Positions 8,391-17,214 of a DNA stretch of 64,000 bases are shown piece by piece. The translations under genes were made by a program, and so were the position numbers. The notes below the pieces were generated by a model. It was not told the origin of the DNA. It saw only the letters and a program-made list of their open reading frames with translations, and did no database searches. Position 1 is the first letter of the stretch. Every line of letters begins with the position of its first letter. This DNA comes from JAXGXJ01 sp040772905. Its GTDB lineage: Bacteria; Actinomycetota; Thermoleophilia; RBG-16-64-13. The stretch is taken from NCBI GenBank assembly GCA_040772905.1, contig JAXGXJ010000011.1:1-64000 (forward strand). Direction: 5' to 3'.

Positions 8391-9794
8391 ATGGCAGACG
8401 AACACACCGACGACAACGTTCAAACACTACAGGGCGGCCAGGACCTCATGATCGAGGTAGATGGGAAGATGGTCCCCAACTACGACGCCACGATCATGAC
8501 GTTCGAAGAGGGGGATATCGTAACCGGCACTGTGGTGCGAGTCGACAAGGACGAGGTCCTGGTCGACATCGGCTACAAGAGCGAGGGCGTGGTCCCCGCG
8601 AATGAGCTATCGATCAGAAAGTCGGTGGATCCCGCTGAAGAAGTGGCGGTGGGAGACGTCGTCGACGCGCTGGTCCTCACCAAAGAGGACGCCGACGGCC
8701 GGCTCATCCTCTCCCGCAAGCGGGCTCGTTTCGAGCGTGCCTGGCAGCGCATCGAGAAAGCCGCCGAGGAAGGCACCCCGGTATCGGGCAGTGTCATCGA
8801 GGTGGTCAAGGGCGGTCTCATCATCGATTTGGGCGTGCGCGGCTTCCTACCCGCCTCGCTGGTCGATATCCGCCGGGTGGCCGATCTGGACGAGTTCCTT
8901 GGCCAGACCTTGGAATGCCGCGTGATCGAGCTCAACCGCTTCCGCAACAACGTGGTGCTCAGCCGCCGCGCCGTACTGGAAGAAGAGCGTCGCGGTGTGC
9001 GTGAGCAGATCCTCGACCGCATGAACGTGGGCGACCTGGTCACCGGCACCATCTCCAACATCGTGGACTTCGGCGCGTTCGTCGACCTGGAAGGCATCGA
9101 CGGTCTCATCCACATCTCCGAGCTCTCTTGGAGCCATGTGAACCATCCCTCGGAAGTCCTCACCATCGGTCAGAAGGTCACGGTGCGGGTGCTCGATATC
9201 GACCGCGACCGGCAGCGCATCTCACTGGGCCTCAAACAGACCCAGAAGGACCCCTGGCAGCAGGTGTTCGAGAACCGCCAGGTCAATGAGATTGTGCACG
9301 GCCGGGTCACCAAACTGGTGTCGTTCGGCGCCTTCGTCGAGATCGAAGAGGGTGTCGAGGGCCTCATCCATATCTCCGAGCTGGCGCAGCATCACGTGGA
9401 GGATCCGTCCGAGATCGTCCGCCCGGGTCAGGACGTCAACGTCAAGATCATCGAGATCGATCCCGAGCGTCGCCGTCTGTCGCTGAGCCTCAAGCGCCTC
9501 GAGCCCGAGTACCGCATCCATGAGGACGCGCTGGGCGAGGAGGGCGAAGAGCTCGAGGAAGGCGAAGAGTACGTGGTCGAAGAGACCGACGAGCCGTATG
9601 AGGGCGAAGAAGTCGTTGCGCCGGAGGCCGAGGGTGACGCAGAGGCTGAGGCCGAGGCCGAGGAAGCTGCGGCCGAGGAGCTGCAGGCGACCGAGCCGGC
9701 TCCGGAGGAGCCCGAGACTGCGGAAGCGCCTGAAGCCGTCGCCGAGGAAACCGAGTCGGGTGAGGACGCCGGCGAAGAGGTCGTCTCGGAGTAA
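8391..9794 (+). CDS. rpsA: 30S ribosomal protein S1 (four S1 domains)
   Basis: RNA-binding ribosomal protein of 467 residues that helps load mRNA on the ribosome. Four OB-fold S1 repeats are visible, starting near EGDIVTGTVVRVDKDEVLVDIGYKSEG, GTPVSGSVIEVVKGGLIIDLG, GDLVTGTISNIVDFGAFVDL and NEIVHGRVTKLVSFGAFVEIE. The two last repeats carry the GLIHISEL signature. The C-terminal ~85 residues are an acidic Glu/Ala tail with EAEAEAEA repeats. The ATG at 8391 was chosen because family members start close to this acidic peptide; a GTG at 8358 is in frame. A hairpin follows the gene. Confidence 0.95.
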   Translation: MADEHTDDNVQTLQGGQDLMIEVDGKMVPNYDATIMTFEEGDIVTGTVVRVDKDEVLVDIGYKSEGVVPANELSIRKSVDPAEEVAVGDVVDALVLTKEDADGRLILSRKRARFERAWQRIEKAAEEGTPVSGSVIEVVKGGLIIDLGVRGFLPASLVDIRRVADLDEFLGQTLECRVIELNRFRNNVVLSRRAVLEEERRGVREQILDRMNVGDLVTGTISNIVDFGAFVDLEGIDGLIHISELSWSHVNHPSEVLTIGQKVTVRVLDIDRDRQRISLGLKQTQKDPWQQVFENRQVNEIVHGRVTKLVSFGAFVEIEEGVEGLIHISELAQHHVEDPSEIVRPGQDVNVKIIEIDPERRRLSLSLKRLEPEYRIHEDALGEEGEELEEGEEYVVEETDEPYEGEEVVAPEAEGDAEAEAEAEEAAAEELQATEPAPEEPETAEAPEAVAEETESGEDAGEEVVSE

Positions 9795-9823
9795 CCGGCT
9801 CGTAGTCTGATGAAGTGTGACGA

Positions 9824-9846
9824 GGGGGCGCCCGAAGGGCGCCCCC
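9824..9846 (+). terminator. Terminator-like hairpin after rpsA
   Basis: GGGGGCGCCC and GGGCGCCCCC form a 10-bp stem with loop GAA, followed by the T-poor tail TGTGTGTTT. It ends the rpsA transcript just before coaE. Confidence 0.65.
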
Positions 9847-9865
9847 TGTGTGTTTGGGGAGGCTC

Positions 9866-10531
9866 ATGGTGGCGCGAAAAGACGGTGGCGGGGGCAGGTC
9901 GGAGGCGGCGGTGCCGTCGACACGGCGCCGCGCGGTGGCTGTGGGCCTCACCGGGGGCATCGGCGCTGGTAAGAGCACGGCGCTGACGATGTTCCGCGAG
10001 CTGGGGGCCGTCACCACTTCCGCCGACGCCATCGTCCACGACCTGTACGGACAGGCCGAGTTCGTCGCCCGGCTGCGGGAGCATTTCGGCGAGGCGGCGT
10101 TCGATGAGCAGGGCAAGATCGACCGGCGCCGTCTCTCCGCCCTTGTGCGGGGCAGGCCTGAAGAGCTGCGCTGGCTGGAAGCACTCACCCATCCTCTGGT
10201 GGCCGAGGAGATAGAGCGCTTCGTCCATGAAGCGCCCGACGGGGCCGTAGCGGTCTGCGAGGTGCCTCTGCTGTTCGAGGCCGGGTACGAGCGACTCTTC
10301 GACCTCATCGTCACCATCGAAGCGGCCCATGAGCATCGTCTGAGCCGTTCGCAGCACCGCTTCCATCCCGAATCGTTCCACGAGTTCGAGCGCCTGCAGG
10401 CCACCAGCGAGCAACGGACGCGCGGCAGTCATCTGGCCTACCACAACGACGGCGACTTCACCGCCATGCGCGAGTTCGTGGCGGGTGTGTACGCGCATGC
10501 GCGTGCGTTGCTGAAGGAGTCCCCTGGATGA
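9866..10531 (+). CDS. coaE: Dephospho-CoA kinase
   Basis: Last step of coenzyme A synthesis: ATP-dependent phosphorylation of the 3'-hydroxyl of dephospho-CoA. The 221-residue protein has the P-loop GLTGGIGAGKST, followed by ADAIVHDLY and the lid region CEVPLLFEAGYERLFDLIVTI. About 25 extra basic residues precede the usual start. GGGGAGG lies 4-5 bases before the chosen ATG. The stop overlaps the ATG of the following transglycosylase (ATGA), indicating translational coupling. Confidence 0.93.
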   Translation: MVARKDGGGGRSEAAVPSTRRRAVAVGLTGGIGAGKSTALTMFRELGAVTTSADAIVHDLYGQAEFVARLREHFGEAAFDEQGKIDRRRLSALVRGRPEELRWLEALTHPLVAEEIERFVHEAPDGAVAVCEVPLLFEAGYERLFDLIVTIEAAHEHRLSRSQHRFHPESFHEFERLQATSEQRTRGSHLAYHNDGDFTAMREFVAGVYAHARALLKESPG

Positions 10532-11157
10532 GGATCTACGAGGTGCGCGGGCGACGACGCCGAGGTCTGCTGCCGGGGCTTGTCGCCGTCCTCGCTGTCT
10601 TGGCTGTGGCCGCGCTCTTCTATTTGGTGGCCGACAAACGGGTGGTCATCCCCGGGCTGAGCACCCGCATCTTCTCCATCGAGTATCAGGAGGACATTGC
10701 CCGGGTCGCCCGTACCTATGACATCGACCCGTATCTGGTGGCTGCGGTGGCGCGCACTGAGAGCGGATTCGATCCTGCTGCGGTCTCGCCTGCGGGGGCG
10801 GTGGGGATGATGCAGCTCATGCCCGAGACCGCCGAGTGGATCGTGGGGCTGGACCGCTGGCAGGGAGCGGACGACCCTGTGCTCACCGACCCTCGCGACA
10901 GCCTGGAGCTGGGCGCGTGCTACCTGGCGTTCCTCAACGAACGCTTCGCGGACGATGAGCGGGCGGCTGTGGCCGCCTACAACGCCGGCCAGGGAGTGGT
11001 GGCCCGCTGGGTCTCCGAGGCCGGGGGTGGAGGGCTATCCCTGGACGATATCGTCTATCCCGAGACGCGGACGTTCGTGGAGCGGGTCGAGGAATGGCTG
11101 AAGTTCTACCAGAAGGCCCATCCCGAAGCGTTCGGGATGCGAGGGCTACGGACGTGA
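10528..11157 (+). CDS. Membrane-anchored lytic transglycosylase (Slt/SLT domain)
   Basis: Cleaves peptidoglycan glycan strands outside the cell. The 209-residue protein has an N-terminal membrane anchor (about residues 13-34, LLPGLVAVLAVLAVAALFYLV). The catalytic SLT domain shows ARTESGFDPAAVSPAGAVGMMQLMP, where the Glu of TES is the expected catalytic acid, then YNAGQGVVARW. It overlaps coaE by ATGA, and its stop overlaps the uvrB GTG start. The coaE-transglycosylase-uvrB order suggests one transcription unit. Confidence 0.9.
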   Translation: MRIYEVRGRRRRGLLPGLVAVLAVLAVAALFYLVADKRVVIPGLSTRIFSIEYQEDIARVARTYDIDPYLVAAVARTESGFDPAAVSPAGAVGMMQLMPETAEWIVGLDRWQGADDPVLTDPRDSLELGACYLAFLNERFADDERAAVAAYNAGQGVVARWVSEAGGGGLSLDDIVYPETRTFVERVEEWLKFYQKAHPEAFGMRGLRT

Positions 11158-13155
11158 ATGTGTTCACACTCAGAGCCGACTACGAACTGAGGGGAGACCA
11201 GCCTCAGGCGGTGGCACGGCTGGCCGAGGGCATCGAGCGAGGTGACCGCTTCCAGACCTTGTTGGGAGTGACGGGCTCGGGCAAGACCTTCACCATGGCC
11301 AACCTCATCGCCCGCGCGGGCAGACCGGCTCTGGTGATGGCGCCCAACAAGACCCTGGCGGCTCAGTTGTGCAACGAGTTCCGCGAGTTCCTGCCCGACA
11401 ACGCCGTGGAGTACTTCGTCTCGTACTACGACTACTACCAGCCCGAGGCCTACCTGCCGGCCAGCGACACCTACATCGAGAAGGATTCTTCCATCAACCA
11501 AGAGATCGACCGCCTTCGCCACGCTGCCACCAGCAGCCTGCTGATGAGACAGGACGTGGTCATCGTGGCGTCGGTATCGTGCATCTACGGCCTGGGTTCA
11601 CCAGCGGAATACCTGGGCCAGGTGGTGCTGTTGAAAGAGGGAGAAGAGGTCGGCCGCGACGAGGTCTTGGCCAAACTGGTCAAGATCCACTACGAGCGGA
11701 ACGACGTGGGGTTCGCCCGGGGCAAGTTCCGGGTGCGGGGCGACAGCTTCGAGGTCTGGCCCGCCTACGAGGACTACGTGCTGCGCGTGAGCCTGTGGGG
11801 CGACCAGGTGGAAGAGATCGTGAAAATCGATCCGGTCACCCAGGAGATCGTGGCGCGCCTTCCCAATGTGGCTGTGTACCCGGCCACCCATTTCGTCACC
11901 TCCGAAGAAGCCATCGAGCGTTCGTTGGTGGAGATCGCAGACGAACTGGAACAGCGGGTGGCCGAGTTGGAGGCGCAGGGCAAACAGCTTGAAGCCTTCC
12001 GCCTGCGCCAGCGCACCCAGTACGACATGGAGATGCTGCGCGAACTGGGCTACTGCAACGGCATAGAGAACTACTCGCGCATCCTCTCCGGCCGTAGACC
12101 GGGCGACCCACCCTATACCCTGCTGGATTTCTTCCCCAAGGACTTCTTGGTACTCATCGACGAGTCACACATGACCGTGCCTCAACTCCACGGCATGTAC
12201 GAGGGAGATCGCAGCCGCAAGACTATGCTGGTGGAGCACGGGTTTCGTCTGCCCTCGGCCCTGGACAACCGTCCCCTGCGTTTCGAGGAGTTCATGGCGC
12301 GGGTGCCCCAGGTGGTGTTCGTGTCGGCCACCCCGGGGGAGTGGGAGACCTCGGTGTCGACACAGGTGGTGGAGCAACTGGTCCGCCCCACCGGCCTCAT
12401 CGATCCCGCCGTGGAGGTGCGTCCCACCCGCCATCAGATCGACGATCTCATGAACGAGGTCCGTGTGCGCGTGGAGAAGGGCCAACGGACGCTCGTGACC
12501 ACACTCACCAAGAAGATGGCCGAAGATCTCACCGACTACTTGCTGGAGATGGGCTTCCGCGTGCGCTATCTGCACTCAGAGGTCGACACGTTGGAGCGCA
12601 TCCGCACGGTGCGTGAACTCCGTTTGGGTGAGGTGGACGTGCTCGTGGGCATCAACCTGCTTCGTGAGGGGCTCGATCTGCCCGAGGTGACCTTGGTGGC
12701 CATCCTCGATGCCGACAAGGAGAGCTTCCTGCGCGGAGAGACCGCCCTCATCCAGACCATCGGCCGGGCGGCGCACGGCGTGGAGGGCACCGTCATCATG
12801 TATGCGGACAAGCGCACCGCGGCCATGAAGAGCGCCATATCGGAGACCCCGAACGCCGGCGCGCCGCAGATGGCCTTCAACCGGGGAGCACGGCATCGAG
12901 CCGCAAACCATCGTGAAGGAGCGTACTCCCCTGGACATCACGCCGAACTGCTGGGTATCAGTGGGAGCGTGCCCTATAGAGGCGGCGCGCCACACCGCGC
13001 GGGGCAGGCCATGTCGGCCGCGGAGATAGAGAAGCTCATGGCCACCTTGGAGGAGGAGATGTTCGAAGCCGCGGAAGAGTTGCGCTTCGAGTACGCAGCA
13101 AACTCCGCGACGAGATGAAAGACCTGGCTCGAGCTTGGCCCGTCTCAAGAAATAG
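11154..13155 (+). CDS. uvrB: Excinuclease ABC subunit B, 3' end disrupted by small indels
   Basis: Damage-verification helicase of nucleotide excision repair. It starts at GTG 11154, which overlaps the preceding stop. Intact to about codon 560: Walker A GVTGSGKT, the beta-hairpin region YYDYYQPEAYLP, DESHMTVPQ, and helicase motifs GINLLREGLDLPEV and QTIGRAA. From about 12,850 the frame shifts back and forth: the family sequence NREHGIEPQTIVKE reads in another frame between about 12,885 and 12,944, then the UVR domain (MSAAEIEKLMATLEEEMFEAAEELRFEYAA) resumes. Two more indels near 13,098 and 13,127 give KLRDEMKDLAR and the natural TAG at 13153-13155. The gene is probably intact in the cell. Confidence 0.9.
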
Positions 13156-13191
13156 ACACTCCCGGGGCTTAGCGCTGCGGAGACGCCGACT

Positions 13192-13849
13192 TCAATCGAC
13201 AGTGACCGACTCCACCTCTTTCAGGCCGGCGAGGATGCTGAGCATGGCGCTCTGGTCGAGTGCGCGGCAGGGTGAGGCGCAGGTGCAGGGTGTCGGCGTC
13301 GTTTTCGCCGGGCGCGACCGCCATCTCCTTGACCTTGATGTGAGTTCTCCAGAGCTGAGGAAAGGGCACGGTGAGCGGGGTGTAGCCGCCGGAGCGGAAA
13401 TGCACCTTCACCCCGATGGGAGTACCCAAGGTCTTGTAGAGCAGCCGCCGCTCGATGATGCCCAGCAGATACGGACTCACGATGACCACTGCGGTGGTGA
13501 CGGCCGCGGCGCTGTAGAGCCTTGACCGCGGGTCAGGCCGATCGCCGCCACAGCCCACGGGCTGGCGGCGGTGGTGAGGCCGCGCACGGTCACGCCGTAG
13601 CGGGTGATGGCGCCCGCGCACCCCGAGAAAGCCGATGCCGCTCGCCACCAGGCCGCGATGCGGTGTGGGTCATGGTCGGTGCCCGCCACGCCATAGTACG
13701 AGGCGATGGTGAGGGCTGCACTCCGGTGACACCAGGATGTGCGTGCGGAAGCCGGCGGTGTGCTCGCGGATACACCGCGTTCTATGCCGATAAAGGGCCG
13801 CCCAGCACGAGTGCAGGTAGCGACGCGGATGATACGTCAGGATGCTCAT
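13192..13849 (-). pseudogene. MgtC/SapB-family membrane protein, frameshifted as assembled
   Basis: Pieces from several minus-strand frames join into a typical MgtC/SapB protein: MSILTY at the start, then IGIERGV, REHTAGFRTHILVS, GIGFLG, RYGVTVRGLTTAAS, WAVAAIGL, YSAAAVTTAVVIVS, and a C-terminal domain ending GLKEVESVTVD before a TGA at 13192-13194. MgtC-type proteins are inner-membrane proteins tied to magnesium limitation or acid adaptation. At least five frame changes are needed. It is convergent with uvrB (37-base gap). Whether it is functional depends on the correctness of this low-quality tract. Confidence 0.75.
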
Positions 13850-13979
13850 GTGCCCGCTAGTAGGGATGGACGTCCGCGGTCGCAAGCATGTGCGGCGCCT
13901 CGGTCCCCGCGACAGTTGTACCGGATCGCGGTATCCGCCTCCGCGCATAATCGGGGTATTTTGTATATTCGCCGAGCAG

Positions 13980-13997
13980 ACGACATGAAATTGTCGT
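13980..13997. promoter_or_regulatory. Palindromic operator candidate upstream of the TRAP operon
   Basis: ACGACA, six bases, then TGTCGT form an 18-bp dyad in the 213-base region between mgtC and dctP. An AT-rich TTTTGTATATTC lies just upstream (about 13,959-13,970). The geometry fits a dimeric regulator site. The surrounding sequence may contain errors. Confidence 0.35.
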
Positions 13998-14062
13998 AAT
14001 GTCTGGGTCGCCAACGCGGCAGGCCTGTTGGGGGAGCTTTAAAGGCCATGGAGGAGGGCGGT

Positions 14063-15267
14063 ATGAAAGTCCTTCATCCTAGCGCCGCTTCTGGTGTTCG
14101 GGCTTGCGTTCTTGGTGATGGGAGTGCGGCGAGGAGGCGGCGCGACTGCTGCAGCCACCACGGCGCCAGCCTGAGACCACCGCTCCGGCTACGGGAGCAC
14201 TTGAGACCAGCTCCGGCGAGAAGAGCACCACCACTGCCGCCACCGAGCCGGCCATGGAGCCGGTCAAGTACACCTTCAACACCTTCTTCCCAGCCACCAA
14301 CAACACATCGCTGTCCGTGGTGAGATGTGGCAAGCCGAGATCGCCAAACGGACCGACGGAGCGGTGACCTTCGAGCTGCCTCTAGGGCATCGCTGACGGC
14401 GGCCAACAAGATCCTTGACGAACTGGTGACCGGCATCTCCGACCTGGGGTTCTCGTGCATCGCCTACACGCCGGGCATCTTCCCGGTGATGGTGCTCGAC
14501 ATGCCCAATGGCTATCCGCTGGGGTACGCGGCGCATCAAGGCCGTCAACGATTTCTGCTTCTTCAAGCCCGAGGAGTTCGACAAGGTCCACGTGCTGGCG
14601 TTCTACGCCACCGGACCACAGGTGGGCAACCACCCAAGAAGCCCGTGAAATCTCTCGAGGATGTCAAAGGCTTGGTGCTGAGGTCAACCGGAGTGGGCGC
14701 TAGCATGTAAGGCTCTGGGCGAAGGCTACGCCGCGCCGCAGAACGAGGCCTACAGGTTGATGTCCAGGGTGTCATCGACGGCAGTATCGCGCCTCGCGAG
14801 GTGCTCCTGGGCCTGAAGCAGGCCGAAGTGGTGAACTACGTGACCAATGCCTTCTCCATCGGCTCGTCACCGCCATGTACCTCATCATGAACAAGGATAA
14901 GTGGGATGCGCTGCCGGCCGACGTCCAGCAGATCTTCACCGATGTGAGCGAGGAGTACGTGGAGTACTGAGCCAAAGTGGCCTCCTGCGTATGACTACTC
15001 GGCCATGGAGTTCTTCGCGCCCAGCAGCCGGGGCGTGAGTCCTTCGACCTTTCGGAAGAAGGGGCGCGAAGTGGAGAGCTGCCGTGCGACCCATGATCGA
15101 TGAGAAGCTCAAGGCCATCGACGACGCCACCAGCAGGTACGAGAAATACCTGCTGGAGAGAATCGAGGTACTGGGCGGCAGACGCGGTTCCCGAGCGGGA
15201 ATGCGCTGCTTGGGTGAAAGACAACGTGAAGTCCCCGTCTGCAGTAGATGTCCACGAAGCAGGGTGA
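14063..15267 (+). pseudogene. dctP: TRAP transporter solute-binding protein (DctP), frameshifted as assembled
   Basis: Extracytoplasmic substrate-binding component of a TRAP transporter. Joining frames gives a lipoprotein-like start, a Thr/Ala-rich linker, then VKYTFNTFFPATNN, GISDLGFSCIAYTPGIFPVMVLDMP, KKPVKSLEDVKGL, EVVNYVTNAFSIGS, YLIMNKDKWDALPADVQQIF and the C-terminal WVKDNVKSPSAVDVHEAG before TGA 15265-15267. ATG 14063 has GGAGG upstream. At least ten indels interrupt it. The substrate is a carboxylate-type solute by family, but not identifiable here. dctQ and dctM follow. Confidence 0.8.
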
Positions 15268-15305
15268 ACGGCTGGCGATAGCAGGCCTGACAATGGGTCC
15301 GACCA

Positions 15306-15339
15306 CCATAGAGGCAGGGCGTGTGCCCTGCCTCTATGG
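15306..15339 (+). other. Intercistronic hairpin between dctP and dctQ
   Basis: A perfect 15-bp stem (15306-15320 with 15325-15339) has a GTGT loop and no T-run. Such hairpins after binding-protein genes often stabilise the upstream mRNA or attenuate read-through, giving more binding protein than permease. That role is inferred. Confidence 0.6.
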
Positions 15340-15364
15340 CTGAACTGCTGGTCGAGGAGGTGCC

Positions 15365-15894
15365 ATGGAGATGCAGCCTCGAGTGGAGAGCCGGTCGCGG
15401 TTCCAGCAGAGGGCCGACCTCAGGTGTTCTGAATACCGTGGACAGGGTCATCGCTTTCGCGACCAGAGTCTGTTCTGGGTGGCCGGCGTAGGCCTGATCG
15501 CCATGTTGGTGGTCATCGTCGCCGACATCATCGGCATCAAGGTCTGTCGAAGCCGGTACCGGGAGGTATCGAGATCGTCTCTTTCATGGCGGTATTCGCG
15601 GTGGCTCTGGCCATCCCTGACCCAAGTGATGCGTGGTCATGTGGCCGTGGATTCATCGTAGAGCACTTCCCCGCCGCCTGCGGTCGGTGATAGCCGTCAT
15701 CACCGGTCTGCTGAGCCTAGTGGTGATGGGCTTCCTCACCTGGCCACAGCTTCGACTACGCAGGCAGCCTGCGCGAGTCGGGTGAAGTGTCGATGACTCC
15801 AGACATACCTTTCTATCCCTTCGTCTACGCGATGGCGGTGGCCTTCCTGGCCACCTTCCTCGTCCTGGCCCTCGGCTCGTGCGGACCTTCCTGA
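15365..15894 (+). pseudogene. dctQ: TRAP transporter small permease (DctQ), frameshifted as assembled
   Basis: Small four-helix membrane subunit of the TRAP transporter. Readable pieces include LNTVDRVIAFAT, WVAGVGLIAMLVVIVADIIG, FMAVFAVALAIP, QVMRGHVAVD, VIAVITGLLSLVVMGFLT, and DIPFYPFVYAMAVAFLATFLV. GAGGAGG precedes the ATG. The true stop is unclear because of indels; it lies between 15894 and about 15920 and may overlap the dctM start. Confidence 0.75.
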
Positions 15895-15907
15895 GGGGAG
15901 GTGAGCG

Positions 15908-17201
15908 ATGGACCCGGTGACCATAGGCGGTCTGGGTATAGGTGTGCTCATCCTCATCTTCCTGTTGGGCATGCCGGTGGGCTTCACCATGGCTGGTGGG
16001 CGTGGCGGGATTCGTCGCCCTCAGGGGTTCGACACGGGGCTCAGTTCACTGGCCCGGGATTTCTGGAGAACCTTCTCCAGCTACAACCTTACGGTCATAC
16101 CCATGTTCGTGTTCATGGGCTCGGTGAAGAAGCTAGCCTACGCTGGAGTATGAGCGGTCGTCTGTATGATGCCGCCCCCATCCCGCGACTACGAGCTGCA
16201 GGAGGCCTGGCCATGGCCACCGTGGTCGCCCACCGCGGGCTTCTCGGCCATCTGCAGATCGATAGCGCCACCGCGTAGGCCATGGGCAAGGTGGCCATAC
16301 CCGAGATGCGTCGCCGGCTACGACCAGGCCTCGCCTGCGGCTGTATGGCCGCGGCCGGCAGCCTGGGCATCGATCCCGCCCAGCACCATCTTCATCGTGT
16401 ACGGCATCATGGGCGATCCATCAACCAGTTGTTCATCGCCGGCGCTGGTCGCAGGCCTGATCTTGGCCGTCTTCTTCATCGGAGCCGTGTTTACGTGGAC
16501 CCTGTTCGTCCACCTCTGCACCGGCGGGCGGCACGACGGCCTACGTCAAGCTCATCGGAGTGACGGGGTCTGTTCGAGATGGGCACCTCTTCGCGCTGGT
16601 CATCGGGGGGCTTTTCGCCGGCTTCTTCAGCCCACCCGGGCGGCGGGAGCCGGTACCGCCAGCACTATCGTGTTGGGACTGGCGCCGGTCGCTGAGTCTG
16701 CGCAAGTTCTGGCTGGCCATCAAGGACACCCTGCTCATCACGGCCATGATCATGACCATCGTGGCCGGCGCCACCGTGTTCGGGCATTTCATGGCCGTCA
16801 CCGGCATACCGAGCGCGGCGTCGGACTTCTTGGGCGGACTTCCCGTGCCCACCATGCTCGTCATGCTCCTGATACTGGCCATGTATCTGGTGGCGGGCTG
16901 CTTCATGGATTCCCTGGCCATGATCACCCTCACCGTGCCCATCCTCTATCCGACGGTACTCAGGCTGGGCTTTGATCCCATCTGGTTCGGGGTGATCGTC
17001 GTGCTCGTGGTGGAGATGGGCGTCATCACGCCGCCGGTGGGCATCAACGTGTACATCATAAAGGGGGTTGCGCCCGACGTGCCCATGGGGCGCATCTTCA
17101 AGGGGGCGGCGGCCTTCCTTCTCGGCATGGTGATCCTGGCTGTGTTGCTCCTTTTCTTCCCCATATTGGCCACTTGGCTGCCCAGCTTCGTGAGCTACTG
17201 A
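15908..17201 (+). pseudogene. dctM: TRAP transporter large permease (DctM), 5' half frameshifted as assembled
   Basis: Large membrane subunit of the TRAP transporter, a secondary transporter family driven by ion gradients. The 5' half is split: MDPVTIGGLGIGVLILIFLLGMPVGFTMA, SYNLTVIPMFVFMGS, then MATVVA, CMAAAGSLGI, PPSTIFIVYGI and GTASTIVLGLA occur in different frames. From about 16,690 the frame is continuous to the stop, including VVEMGVITPPVGINVYIIKG, a DctM signature. It ends 13 bases from the convergent antiporter gene. The clean 3' half argues that the 5' half is mis-sequenced. Confidence 0.8.
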
Positions 17202-17214
17202 CAGCCGGCAGGGC

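Larger units (their letters stand above)
12850..16690. other. Indel-rich tract, probable low-quality assembly patch
   Basis: Every gene in this interval, on both strands, is split by multiple one- or two-base shifts while family-typical protein sequence continues in alternating frames. The tract begins abruptly inside uvrB and ends abruptly inside dctM at about 16,690, after which dctM is clean. Perfect hairpins inside the tract are intact. The sharp edges and mix of indels favour uncorrected sequencing errors over pseudogene formation. Confidence 0.75.

Noticed and set aside
12850..17201. Interpretation of mgtC and the TRAP genes as true decayed pseudogenes
   Set aside because: The same indel pattern damages the 3' end of uvrB and stops abruptly inside dctM; assembly error explains all of it more simply.
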